NCBI RefSeq assembly: GCF_000428725.1
Contig: NZ_AUAM01000016.1
Location: 54,907 to 118,906, forward strand
Length of the DNA: 64,000 bases
DNA from: Psychromonas aquimarina ATCC BAA-1526
Lineage (GTDB): Bacteria; Pseudomonadota; Gammaproteobacteria; Enterobacterales; Psychromonadaceae
Direction: 5' to 3'
Numbering within the stretch: the first letter of the stretch is position 1; every line of letters starts with the position of its first letter. Below the pieces are notes generated by a model, which made no database searches, was not told the DNA's origin, and saw only the letters and a program-made list of their open reading frames with translations. The position numbers and the translations under genes were made by a program. Below, piece by piece: positions 8,745-17,722 of the stretch.

Positions 8745-10100
8745 TTACTTTTTCTCTATTTTTTGGAACTTAGGTGCTTGCCAGATATCGTTGCGAACAT
8801 CTGAACCTGGTGTGTACATTCTTAGAATTGCGTACCAGTCATGATTTGGGATAGGTAAAAAGTTAGGATCGCTCTCTTTTCCTTTGGTGTTTGAGCTCAT
8901 GTTTATAGTATAGGAGCCGTCAGCATTTGCTTTTAAGGTGCGGTCACCTCTTGAGTGACGGTTTAACTCGTTGTATTCCATCAGGCGTGTTTTGTTACTA
9001 TAGGCAGTATAAGACCAGAAGCTGTCAACATCCGGCGCCTGGAATGTGATGCTATAGTCATATTTACTTCCGTCAAGCTTTTCACCCTCAGCATCAAGGA
9101 AATCAACCGTATACATGGTATGTTCCGCTGGTAAGCCCCATTGACCTAGCAAGGTACCGTATGCGTGCTGATAACTAGGAACCGCAGTCATCTCTTCTCG
9201 GGTACCTAATAGATCCCGAGAGTCGTTGAACGGCGCATTCTCAATATGTTTATAACCGTCTTTTTGGGCTTGCTCAATATCTGCCTGCTGCTGTTTGGTC
9301 AACAAAGTGCCTTGCGGTGCTCCTAATCCAAATTGAGCAAACATATTGATCAATTCAGCATCATGTTGACGCATAGTTCCTTCAGCTAATATGAAATTTG
9401 TACGCTCAACCCAGTTCGTTTCTTCAGGGTTAGGGTAATTACGCTGTTTTGGTTTAGGCCCCTTTTGTCCAAGGAACTCAGACAGGGTGCGTACCGACCA
9501 CTGATCCATTAATTTTTGTGCTTTAGGCGAGTCATCCCCTCCTAAATCCATGATCCGTCCCATCATTTTAACCAGGGGATGCTCAACATAGATAACCTCG
9601 TCAACACTTGCAGGAACTTCTCCTTCCCAACCTTCTACTGCATACATAAAGATGCCGCCTTTACTGCCGCGATCGGGTGAGCCGAAAGCAGAATCGGTAA
9701 AATGCTGCATATTCATAGTGTGAAACAGCCAGTAACGGCCTTCGTCATGATCTGGAACAGTAATGATCACGGGCTCGGCACCAAGATCCATCCAGCCCAT
9801 TAAGTGGAGCGTATCATTGTTAATGGTTGGGTGTGCGGTATAAGTGTCATCGGCAAGTATACGGATATTTTGAAACTGGTTTAAGGGGTAATCTTCCTTA
9901 ACTACGGTTTCATAAAAGTATTTATAAGCTTCATCGATGGAAAATGCATATTCATAAGCAAGTTGAGCTAATTGGCGTGTATCTTGGGTTGCAACTGCTT
10001 TTGTCGCTTCCGTTAATGGAGTTACCGGAGCTGGTGAAGCAAAAAGTGGAGTGCAGAGGAAAGTACCTGCCAGAGTGACTGCTAATAGTGTTTTTTTCAT
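8745..10100 (-). CDS. Periplasmic DUF1254/DUF1214 protein (paralogue 1)
   Basis: A 451-residue exported protein with a Sec signal peptide ending near PLFA. The N-terminal half is DUF1254-like: it has the conserved NNDTLHLMGWMDLGAEPV block, then PDHDEGRYWLFHTMNMQ. The C-terminal half is DUF1214-like, with FWSYTAYSNKTRLMEYNELNRHS, an NADGSYTI strand, NHDWYAILRMYTPG and a final IWQAPKFQKI. These domains have no established enzymatic function. Two intact paralogues and one remnant lie within 12 kb. An AAGGTAG ribosome site precedes the ATG. The promoter must lie in the long upstream gap. Confidence 0.85.
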   Translation of the reverse strand: MKKTLLAVTLAGTFLCTPLFASPAPVTPLTEATKAVATQDTRQLAQLAYEYAFSIDEAYKYFYETVVKEDYPLNQFQNIRILADDTYTAHPTINNDTLHLMGWMDLGAEPVIITVPDHDEGRYWLFHTMNMQHFTDSAFGSPDRGSKGGIFMYAVEGWEGEVPASVDEVIYVEHPLVKMMGRIMDLGGDDSPKAQKLMDQWSVRTLSEFLGQKGPKPKQRNYPNPEETNWVERTNFILAEGTMRQHDAELINMFAQFGLGAPQGTLLTKQQQADIEQAQKDGYKHIENAPFNDSRDLLGTREEMTAVPSYQHAYGTLLGQWGLPAEHTMYTVDFLDAEGEKLDGSKYDYSITFQAPDVDSFWSYTAYSNKTRLMEYNELNRHSRGDRTLKANADGSYTINMSSNTKGKESDPNFLPIPNHDWYAILRMYTPGSDVRNDIWQAPKFQKIEKK

Positions 10101-10652
10101 TGTTGACTACCTTATGTATTGAAAAGACAAGTTCATAATAAGCTCTGTTATGGTATGTCACAATTGATATTTGCGGGTTTAATGAATATCAGGAATGATA
10201 TAAATCAAATATTAAGCAGCCGGTTTTTGTGCTCCCTGATTAATACCAATCCGCTTATTATTATGATCTGTTTGTAAAATTACTGCTTCAGTCTTGTCTA
10301 CGGCATCACACGGTTAAAGCAGCAGTTCCGAATATAAAAACAGATCAGTTAGTTTTGCTGCATGGTATAAGTTATCCAGTTCTGCTATTCGTGAATTATA
10401 AAGAAAATTGATCCGTTGACTTATGGTTAATCGTCGTGGTCGAGCGTAATTTGGCTGGGTGCAGGGGATTTAAATAAGTGATTAATGTAACAATAATTAT
10501 ATCCTATAAAAATATAAGCTAGGGTGTTAGAAGCAGCCGCCGGCATAAGATAGTTTTTATCGAATACACCCCGGCGTGGTATCTACCAAGCAGCTACACC
10601 CACAAGCAGCCTGGTCATCAAACGGCATTTTTCACCGCTAGCGAAACTACAA
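10101..10652. other. Long intergenic stretch without a convincing gene
   Basis: These 552 bp separate two minus-strand genes. A 10-bp inverted repeat TGATCTGTTT (10264-10273) / AAACAGATCA (10338-10347) encloses weaker complementary arms (ACTGCTT / AAGCAG), giving a long imperfect hairpin. A short plus-strand open frame over about 10530-10672 lacks a start codon and I could not relate it to a family. The promoter of paralogue 1 should lie within the first 150 bp. Confidence 0.4.
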
Positions 10653-11528
10653 TCAGCAGACTGCTTCTTTAATTAACTGATGCAGGTAACGATGAAACGG
10701 GTTTGAGCGGTCAATTAGCCTGATAGTTGATGACATTTTTATTGCTAACTCAAGTTCTTTAGGCGCAGGCACTTTGATTAAGTCCATTCCTAAGGTACTC
10801 TCTGGTAAAACACAGGCTATGTTATCTTGCTTCATAAACTGTAAAGTGAGTGAAAGGCTGTCTAAGTCATACTGGTAGTTATGTGTAATGCCAATTTTTT
10901 TAATATGCTCTATATAACGAAACCTTTGCTCGTTCCAGCCATAACTGAGTAGTTTAATAAATGGCCAGTCTTTAACTTCATCCCAGCTTTTTTTACCCTG
11001 ATTACAAGCGATTGCAACAACCAGTTTATCATTGCGTATTATCTGCTGGTATATCTCCGAAGGTGTTTCATCGTGCCAGTAGTGCAGGCCTAGGCTGATA
11101 TCAGCTGTTATTATTTGCTTTGTGACTGTCTCACTCCAAGTTTGCAGCTTAATGCCTGCATTGGGAAAATGGGCTTGTAAACGCTGGTAAATGCAAAAAC
11201 CAAAAGCTTCTAATAAGGAGGCCGGCATAGCGATAACAATAGGTTTGTTATAACTTGCTGCATCAAAGTGAGTCACCTGAATAACATTTTCAATTTGTAA
11301 GATGGCTTTTTTGACTTCAGGCAGTATGGATAAGGTATATTCAGTGGGCGCTAACCCTGCCGCAGTGCGCTCAAACAGAACATCGTTTAACTGCTCCCGT
11401 AAGCGAGCCAGCTGCTTGCTGACCGCACTTTCACTGACACCAAGTTTAATACCAGTCTGTTTTAAACTGCGTTTTTCACAGAGAATAACCAGCATTCTCA
11501 TTAGGTTTAGGTCGATTAACTCTTTCAT
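10653..11528 (-). CDS. LysR family transcriptional regulator, divergent from a DUF1254 gene
   Basis: A 291-residue LysR protein. The helix-turn-helix region reads SLKQTGIKLGVSESAVSKQL followed by RLREQL, and the effector domain follows from about residue 90. It is divergently transcribed from DUF1254 paralogue 2 with 197 bp between the start codons. That is the usual arrangement for a LysR regulator and its target, so I infer that it controls paralogue 2 (or the paralogue 2 and phosphatase unit). An AGAGAG ribosome site precedes the ATG. Confidence 0.87.
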   Translation of the reverse strand: MKELIDLNLMRMLVILCEKRSLKQTGIKLGVSESAVSKQLARLREQLNDVLFERTAAGLAPTEYTLSILPEVKKAILQIENVIQVTHFDAASYNKPIVIAMPASLLEAFGFCIYQRLQAHFPNAGIKLQTWSETVTKQIITADISLGLHYWHDETPSEIYQQIIRNDKLVVAIACNQGKKSWDEVKDWPFIKLLSYGWNEQRFRYIEHIKKIGITHNYQYDLDSLSLTLQFMKQDNIACVLPESTLGMDLIKVPAPKELELAIKMSSTIRLIDRSNPFHRYLHQLIKEAVC

Positions 11529-11725
11529 CTTTTACTCTCTTTAGATTTTGTCTAATTGTGAAGCGTGCTTGAGAATTTTTCAAGTGTGGCTTTCCTTACT
11601 TTCCTGTTTGTCCGTGTATAGTAAGCAACGTTACGAAGAGCATGGCTGTAGACAAAATAACAACCTTTCTTAAATGTTTACTGCAAGCCTATTATTTGCC
11701 ATAAAAGTTTCTTAAGGAGTTTTTA

Positions 11726-13210
11726 ATGAATACTATTAAAAAAAGCGTTATTGCGATAGCAATTGCAGCTGCGACTATTTCAGCCCCTGTTTTTGCTGAG
11801 ACTATCCCGAACTCAAGCATGAGCAGTACAGAATACGTGGTCGGTGGACCTACCGGAAGCGTGATGACACCGGAGTATGCTGAAACTGTTGCAGCCTTTG
11901 CCTATACGTGGGGCTGGCCTATGGTTAACATGCAGAATCGTCAAACTGTTTTCTCTCAGGTTCCTTACCAGTCACTGCTAGGCGGAGCAATGCCGGCTGC
12001 ACCAATAAACCTGCTTACCATGTTAACTGACTATATCTCGCCTGATATGCGTGATGTTGCTCATCCGAATCAAGACGTGGTGTATGGTTTCAGTATGCTC
12101 GACTTATCAAAAGAGCCTGTGATCGTTCAAGTTCCTGATTTCGGTGAGCGCTTTTGGAACATCATGGTTGAAGATCAGCGTACCGACAGTTTTGCTAAAC
12201 TTGGCAGCCAGCATGCAACTAAGCCGGGCTTTTACATGCTGGTTGGTCCATCTTGGGATGGAGATCTGCCTAAAGGTGTTAACGGAGTATTCCGCTCTTC
12301 AACGGATCTGGGAGTTGTGATCCCTCGTGCGTTTATGGATGATACCAAACAAGACCGCATTGATATTCAAGAGCCGGTAAATCAACTGGCTGTCTATCCT
12401 CTGTCTCAGTTTGACGGCAAGATGAAAGTAACTGACTGGGCCTCATTACCTGATCTTTCAGATCCGAATGCAGACACATCCGCTGGTGAAAAATCCTGGG
12501 TTAATCCGGAGACTTTCTTTACTAAAGAGCAGCTGGGGACTGTGCTTAAAACAGTAGCGCCATTGCCGGGTGAGCAGGCAGTCTATCAGCAGTTTGAAGC
12601 TTTGCTGGAGCAGGTAGAAAAAGATCCTAAAATCAAAAAAGCGGTAATAGCTGCTGCTAAGCAAGCCGAGAAAGAGCTGATTCCCTCTTTATTCCGCTTA
12701 GAAAACGTCGGTAAAGAAGTAAACAACTACTGGACGACGCCTATGAGCAACGGCCGCTTTGGCACGGATTATTTAACACGCCTGGGGGTAGCTAAATCCA
12801 ATATATTTACTAATGACAGAATCGAAACAAACTATTTTTACCAGTATAAAGATAGTATCGGTGAACGCATAAACGGCAATAATAAGTACACCCTGACTTT
12901 TGAAAAAGGACAAACACCGCCGGTCATTAGTAATGGCTTCTGGTCATTAACCATGTACGATGAAAACCATTTCTTCAGTGATAATGAATTGAAACGTTAC
13001 TCAATAGGCACTAAAAACAAAGAGCTGAAATACAATGACGACGGCTCTCTGACTCTTTATATTCAGCACCAGCGCCCAAGTGAAGATAAAGTAAGCAACT
13101 GGTTACCAGCTCCAGATGGCAAAGTTGCTATGACCATTCGTGCCTACGGCCCAACGGAAGATATGTTGAGCGGAGACTGGCAGCCGCCTGCGATTGTTAA
13201 AGTAAAGTAA
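11726..13210 (+). CDS. Periplasmic DUF1254/DUF1214 protein (paralogue 2)
   Basis: A 494-residue exported protein with signal peptide cleavage near APVFA. DUF1254 features include YTWGWPMVNMQNR, the HPNQDVVYGFSMLDL block and VPDFGERFWNIMVEDQRTD. DUF1214 features include FWSLTMYDENHFFSDNEL, NDDGSLTLYIQ, SNWLPAP and IRAYGPTEDML. An AAGGAG ribosome site lies 7 nt before the ATG. A decayed relative of residues about 187-226 occurs at 20.7 kb. The phosphatase gene follows 190 bp downstream on the same strand. The function of the family is unknown. Confidence 0.87.
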   Translation: MNTIKKSVIAIAIAAATISAPVFAETIPNSSMSSTEYVVGGPTGSVMTPEYAETVAAFAYTWGWPMVNMQNRQTVFSQVPYQSLLGGAMPAAPINLLTMLTDYISPDMRDVAHPNQDVVYGFSMLDLSKEPVIVQVPDFGERFWNIMVEDQRTDSFAKLGSQHATKPGFYMLVGPSWDGDLPKGVNGVFRSSTDLGVVIPRAFMDDTKQDRIDIQEPVNQLAVYPLSQFDGKMKVTDWASLPDLSDPNADTSAGEKSWVNPETFFTKEQLGTVLKTVAPLPGEQAVYQQFEALLEQVEKDPKIKKAVIAAAKQAEKELIPSLFRLENVGKEVNNYWTTPMSNGRFGTDYLTRLGVAKSNIFTNDRIETNYFYQYKDSIGERINGNNKYTLTFEKGQTPPVISNGFWSLTMYDENHFFSDNELKRYSIGTKNKELKYNDDGSLTLYIQHQRPSEDKVSNWLPAPDGKVAMTIRAYGPTEDMLSGDWQPPAIVKVK

Positions 13211-13401
13211 TCTGAATGAGTGCAGCCAGAAAAGCAAAACAAGGAGCTTATCATTAATGTTCTGCAGCTGGCTGCCTGTTCCCCTCTTTTTTTGACCACT
13301 GCTTCCGTTCATAAATCGGAGCGGAAGTTTATTGGTGATGCAATATTAAATACAACACAAACCAAAATAATGTACAGCAATCTTTAGCAAGGAATCTAAT
13401 T

Positions 13402-15099
13402 ATGAATAAAACGTGGTTGAGTTACTTCTTTCTGGCGGGGGCAATTTCATTATCATTTGGGGTACAGGCTAATGATGCACAACCCAAACTGGTATTGCAG
13501 ATTACGGTCGATGGTTTACGAGGTGATCTGCTTGAACGTTATAAATCCAATTTTAGTGACAGCGGCTTTCGTTACCTAATGGAAAACGGTGCTTATTATA
13601 CCAATGCTCATTATCAGCATGGGAATACAGAAACCATTGTGGGACATGTATCGTTAGCCACCGGTGCGCCGCCAAGTGTTCACGGCATGGTTGGCAACGT
13701 ATGGTACGACAGAAATGAGGAGCGTTTGGTCTACAACGTTGAAGATGCTGGCTACAGCATGTTGACCTCTGGTGCCGGGGTCGACCAATCGACTGAAATC
13801 GATCCAACTCAAAAGGCCGCACTCCAAGACGGGCGTTCTCCAGAATCTATTTTATCGACAACTTTTAGTGATGAGCTTGCTGTATCAAGTAATGGTAAGT
13901 CCAATGTTTTTTCCGTGTCGGTCAAAGACCGCGGTGCGATTTCAATGGCAGGTCATTCAGGCAAAGCATTCTGGTTTTCTAAAGCACAATCTGAATTTGT
14001 TACTAGTAATTACTACTATGATAAATATCCAGACTGGGTCACGCGCTGGAACGAAAAGAAAATCCCAAGCCGGTATTCAGGAAAGCAATGGCAACTGTCT
14101 TTAGAAAGCGATAAATACACTCTTAAAGAAAGCAGCCCAGATGATCATAAAGTTGACTTAGCTGGCTTTAAGCGTATTTTCCCTCACCCATATGGGCCAG
14201 CAAGCGATAAGTACTACAGCACTATGCTCACCCTTAGTCCTGCTGGAGATGAAATTACCGCTAATTTTGCCAGCACTCTGCTTCAGCAAGAAAAACTAGG
14301 AAAAGGTAAGTTTACTGACTATCTTGCCGTGAGCTTTTCCTCAAATGACTATGTGATTCATATGTATGGCCCATCGAGCCTAGAGACTGAAGATAATCTT
14401 ATTCGTCTCGACAAAACCATTGCCGAACTTCTGCAAAGCGTTGATTCTCACATAGGGCTTAAAAATACGTTAATCGTACTGTCTGCTGATCACGGTGCTC
14501 CGGAAGCATCCCCAACCGTTAATGCATTAGGCTACAACCAGGCAGACTATTTCAATAAAGACTCGATTATGGTGTCCGGACTTTTAACTCGCCTTAAATC
14601 TGAATTCGGGTTAGATGAAAACGCGGTACGTTTGTATGCGCAGCCTTATATCTATTTGAATCACGATGTAATAAAAAAGAAGGGGGTAGAGTTAGACAAA
14701 GTACAAAAAGCGGTAGCCGAAGAAGTCTCGAAGGTAAAAGGGATTGCGTATGCGGTCACCAGTTCGGATATCGAAAGTAACCAGCTGCCCGACACTCACG
14801 TAATGCAGATGGTGAAAAATAATTACCATCAGCAGCGCTCCGGCGATGTGTATTTGATATTTACTCCTCGCTCTTACATTAACGATATGGATGGCCTGAC
14901 CATCGCGTCAACTCATGGTTCGCCCTGGCGATACGACACGCATGTCCCCGTGATTTTTGCCGGTTACGATATCAAAGCAGACAGAATCAGTAGAGAAGTG
15001 ACACCGTATGATATTGCCCCTACACTTTCCAATAAACTGGGTATCACCCAGCCAAGTGGTTCTATCGGACAAGTGCTCACAGAAGTAATAACAAAGTAG
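13402..15099 (+). CDS. PafA-type alkaline phosphatase superfamily protein, periplasmic
   Basis: A 565-residue protein with a signal peptide (cleaved near GVQA) and a type I phosphodiesterase/nucleotide pyrophosphatase fold. Visible metal-site parts are Asp37 in ITVDGLRGD, the threonine-rich nucleophile segment HGNTETIVGH (residues 73-82), SADHG (Asp363, His364) and STHGSPW (His505). The K-x-R pair Lys175-Asp-Arg177 in VKDRGAI is characteristic of PafA-like phosphate monoesterases rather than diesterases, so I infer alkaline phosphomonoesterase activity. It sits between two DUF1254 genes. An AAGGA site precedes the ATG. The 3' end meets the convergent paralogue 3 at a shared terminator. Confidence 0.82.
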   Translation: MNKTWLSYFFLAGAISLSFGVQANDAQPKLVLQITVDGLRGDLLERYKSNFSDSGFRYLMENGAYYTNAHYQHGNTETIVGHVSLATGAPPSVHGMVGNVWYDRNEERLVYNVEDAGYSMLTSGAGVDQSTEIDPTQKAALQDGRSPESILSTTFSDELAVSSNGKSNVFSVSVKDRGAISMAGHSGKAFWFSKAQSEFVTSNYYYDKYPDWVTRWNEKKIPSRYSGKQWQLSLESDKYTLKESSPDDHKVDLAGFKRIFPHPYGPASDKYYSTMLTLSPAGDEITANFASTLLQQEKLGKGKFTDYLAVSFSSNDYVIHMYGPSSLETEDNLIRLDKTIAELLQSVDSHIGLKNTLIVLSADHGAPEASPTVNALGYNQADYFNKDSIMVSGLLTRLKSEFGLDENAVRLYAQPYIYLNHDVIKKKGVELDKVQKAVAEEVSKVKGIAYAVTSSDIESNQLPDTHVMQMVKNNYHQQRSGDVYLIFTPRSYINDMDGLTIASTHGSPWRYDTHVPVIFAGYDIKADRISREVTPYDIAPTLSNKLGITQPSGSIGQVLTEVITK

Positions 15100-15115
15100 A
15101 ATTATGTCAATATAG

Positions 15116-15142
15116 AAAGACCCATCAGGTGTATGGGTCTTT
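15116..15142. terminator. Bidirectional terminator between the phosphatase gene and DUF1254 paralogue 3
   Basis: AAAGACCCAT pairs perfectly with ATGGGTCTTT around a seven-base loop. It lies 17 bp after the phosphatase stop codon and 10 bp after the convergent DUF1254 stop. T-rich sequence continues on both sides. Confidence 0.88.
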
Positions 15143-15151
15143 CGTTACTAT

Positions 15152-16558
15152 TTATTGTGTTTTTTCTACTTGAGGTAAAATATAACGCCCTTCTAAAATC
15201 GCGTCATTTGGACTATACATTCTAAGGATGATATAAAAGTCTTCACTGGGTGCAGGCAGCCAATTGTCCGAAAACTCACCTTCTGGTTGAAGATGTGAAA
15301 TTGGAATTTCAAAGCTACCGTTTTCTTTAATTTTTAACCCGATAGTGTCAGACCCTACTTTATAACGTTTAAGGTCATTTTTAATGAGCATTTTATCGTC
15401 AGCGTTATACATGGTGAGCGACCAGAACTCACCAACAGGTGGTACCTGATTAAACTTCAATACATAGTCATTTTGACCTGAAAGTATTTCATTGTTTGAA
15501 TCGGTATATCGAATTGGATAAATCGCTTCTTTTTCACCGTTTCCTCCTAAATAAGGACCAGCAATCATAGAGCGTAATGGGTAGTTATATCCAAATGAGT
15601 CCAATCCAGTAACCCATGTCCAACCTTGTCTTATTGCTGCAGTGCTGGCAAATGATGAAACTACCGCTTTTGGCGCATCTTCTAATCCTTTTAGCAATCC
15701 TTGCTTCATGTCCTTGGACATTTTATTTGGGTCGAAGCTATCTTTTGTTAAACCAAAACGTTCATACTGGGCGAATAGAGCTTCATCCGCTGATTTGATA
15801 TCATTTTGTTGAAGAGCAAAGCTGAGATGCTTAAAGAATCCAAATTCATCACCTTTAATTTCAGGCATTGGAGGTAATGACTTGATAGATGAAGGCTTCC
15901 CATCTAGAGTCGTTAATTTGAACTGGTCTTGTAACTTATGAATTGGGGACATTTCTTCGCCTTGTTTAACCTGCAAACGCCCCCATAACCATACTTTATT
16001 CGTTGAAACATCAATACGAGTCATTGATTTTGGTATATCACCTTTCCAATTTGGCGGTACTAATACAAATTTTCCAGCTTTTGTACCTGTAGTACGTTTA
16101 CCGATATATTTTTCAATTTCCTGCCACATATTGAATACATTTACGACGTAATATCGATTTTTGGTATCGGGTACTTCAAACACATATGGCTGATCTAATA
16201 CAACAACACTACTCATGTACAAAGTATCATTATTGGCCGTAGGCATGTCTTTAGCTTCAGGTGTTGCAAGCTCTCTAGCCCAGCCGATATTGTTTAGCGG
16301 GGCACGATAACTAGTCGCCGGCTTGGGAGAAGGTACGTCTGTGTAATCGCGGATGACTCGCTCCATACGGACAAGTGCGTATCCATAACTATAAGCTGAT
16401 ACGCCTAAAGAATAGCCGTCGGCTTGTAGGCCCTGAGATGTAACTTCAGGTGTCCCCGGAGTCGTTAACAGTGGGTCAGGAAAAGTTTCGGCTAAAGATA
16501 TAGAGGCTGTAAACATACATCCGATTAACAATGCTACTTTTGTGTGTCTTCTATTCAT
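15152..16558 (-). CDS. Periplasmic DUF1254/DUF1214 protein (paralogue 3)
   Basis: A 468-residue exported protein with signal peptide cleavage near SISLA. It has DUF1254 motifs (YSYGYALVRMERV, PTANNDTLYMSSVVVLD, VPDTKNRYYVVNVFNMWQE) and DUF1214 motifs (FWSLTMYNADDKML, KENGSFEIPI, SDNWLPAPSEDFYIILRMYS). A GAGGAAC ribosome site precedes the ATG. It is transcribed towards the phosphatase gene and ends at the shared terminator. The coding sequence looks more AT-rich than paralogues 1 and 2, which suggests a separate origin, although I have not computed this. Confidence 0.87.
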   Translation of the reverse strand: MNRRHTKVALLIGCMFTASISLAETFPDPLLTTPGTPEVTSQGLQADGYSLGVSAYSYGYALVRMERVIRDYTDVPSPKPATSYRAPLNNIGWARELATPEAKDMPTANNDTLYMSSVVVLDQPYVFEVPDTKNRYYVVNVFNMWQEIEKYIGKRTTGTKAGKFVLVPPNWKGDIPKSMTRIDVSTNKVWLWGRLQVKQGEEMSPIHKLQDQFKLTTLDGKPSSIKSLPPMPEIKGDEFGFFKHLSFALQQNDIKSADEALFAQYERFGLTKDSFDPNKMSKDMKQGLLKGLEDAPKAVVSSFASTAAIRQGWTWVTGLDSFGYNYPLRSMIAGPYLGGNGEKEAIYPIRYTDSNNEILSGQNDYVLKFNQVPPVGEFWSLTMYNADDKMLIKNDLKRYKVGSDTIGLKIKENGSFEIPISHLQPEGEFSDNWLPAPSEDFYIILRMYSPNDAILEGRYILPQVEKTQ

Positions 16559-16973
16559 TAATAGTTCCTCTGTTCTGTAATGTGGCTATCTAATTGATTC
16601 ATTTCAGTAAAGTTAGGTTTCAATGTATGGCAAGGCTTAATTATTCAATTTACTTCTACGACTAATCAGCATCAAAGCTTAGGGGGAATAAATTTGATCA
16701 AAGTCAGTACACAGTTTTGCTTATCTGTTTGAAAAGCCGAATTTATATACTAAGTGCAACAAACATTATTGAAACATTTTGCGCATTCCTCAACTTTTCT
16801 TTTTAATATATGTGAGGGCATGCATGAGACGCTGCAATTACTTATCAACGAACAATGATATACGCTTGTCAAGTTATATACCGTTACTAATCAAAATGTA
16901 TTTATCAGTCGTCAGCTCGGAGTTGTCGAGATAAGTGATATAAGAACCACGATTTAGTGACCGGCAAGCCTTG

Positions 16974-17099
16974 TACTGTGATCGGTATATCCGACGGCGT
17001 ATTTATGATCTGCCTGCTTCTGGTCAGATTTGTCATGTTGATATCGAGCTCTGCCATTATCCGGCAAACTGGTCATTGAAGTTTATAGCTGTCCGATGA
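16974..17099 (+). pseudogene. Possible ISL3-like transposase remnant (N-terminal part)
   Basis: One open frame includes YIRRRIYDLPASGQICHVDI then ELCHYPANW. The pattern 'aromatic-x-R-R-x-x-DLP-x-x-G' followed by alternating hydrophobics and a cysteine resembles the segment before the last zinc-finger cysteines of ISL3-family transposases. It ends in a stop after about 41 codons, and the sequence upstream is broken. The phrase CHYPAN recurs in another remnant at about 21.24 kb. The family assignment is uncertain. Confidence 0.35.
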
Positions 17100-17350
17100 T
17101 TATCCAGCCTGTCTGGTTAAGCCTGGAAAAGCTCTTTCCAGTTACAGCTGAGTTACGCCAAGGCTGCACCATAGTCGCGGATATTTATTATATGCAATAT
17201 AATTGCGAACAGCGTGCCTTGGATTCCAAGTTAGCCACCCGTAATACTATGAAAGATATGGTGTTGGTAGAAAGTGACTATACCGTTTTTAAGGCGGATA
17301 ATCTAACTAAGTTTGCAGCACCAGAAGGTATTCAGCAGAGATATTTTTAA
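17096..17350 (+). other. Short open frame of doubtful coding status
   Basis: An 84-codon frame from ATG to TAA in a decayed intergenic region. No ribosome site is evident, and it overlaps the end of the possible transposase remnant. The product has no signal peptide, membrane segment or motif I recognise. It could be a fragment of a lost gene. I list it only because nothing else explains this stretch. Confidence 0.2.
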
Positions 17351-17503
17351 AACAGCAATCAGGAAAGTGCCTGGCAAAGCAGATTGAAATTATACCGGTC
17401 CTATGGGGCATTGTCCGTTATTGAGTATTTACAGCGTTTGATTTGAAATTTTCTACACCGATAAAACCATACTCGCTACTAAGCTGCAATATTAGTATTA
17501 GTT

Positions 17504-17540
17504 AAAAAATACGCTCCGGGCTGGGTTAGCCCGGAGCGTA
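17504..17540 (-). terminator. Rho-independent terminator for the alkylsulfatase-like gene
   Basis: TACGCTCCGGGCT (17510-17522) pairs perfectly over 13 bp with AGCCCGGAGCGTA (17528-17540). On the minus strand the hairpin is followed by six T residues. It lies about 180 bp beyond the stop codon of the minus-strand gene at 17723, leaving a long 3' untranslated tail or a lost downstream reading frame. Confidence 0.85.
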
Positions 17541-17722
17541 ATGCCGATGAGTTCGACTGTAATCAGCCTTGATACATTCGAATACATCTGACATATAATT
17601 CCCCGAACCAGAATGCGTCATACGAAATATAGTCAATATCTGTGAGTGGAAAAGTACTGGGCTATCGTTCTATACACAGATCAACAACTAGCTGTATTCT
17701 TGCAAATCCGGCTCTATCCAGG

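Larger units (their letters stand above)
16559..17722. other. 1.16-kb region without an intact recognisable gene
   Basis: The first 250 bp are AT-rich and should include the promoter of DUF1254 paralogue 3. The stretch 16800-17100 contains a possible transposase remnant (entered separately). An 84-codon open frame at 17096-17350 has no recognisable family and no ribosome site. A perfect 13-bp terminator hairpin is at 17504-17540. The rest looks like decayed DNA. The non-coding length and traces of mobile elements mark this as a recombination-prone part of the accessory region. Confidence 0.5.

Noticed and set aside
10264..10347. 10-bp inverted repeat with imperfect inner arms
   Set aside because: It might be a transposon remnant, but the ends are not characteristic and no second copy is seen. 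Recorded in the intergenic entry only.
10530..10672. Short plus-strand open frame with an AWYLPSSYTHKQPG-like translation
   Set aside because: It has no start codon, overlaps the end of the LysR gene and matches nothing I recognise. It could be a fragment of a lost gene but cannot be supported.
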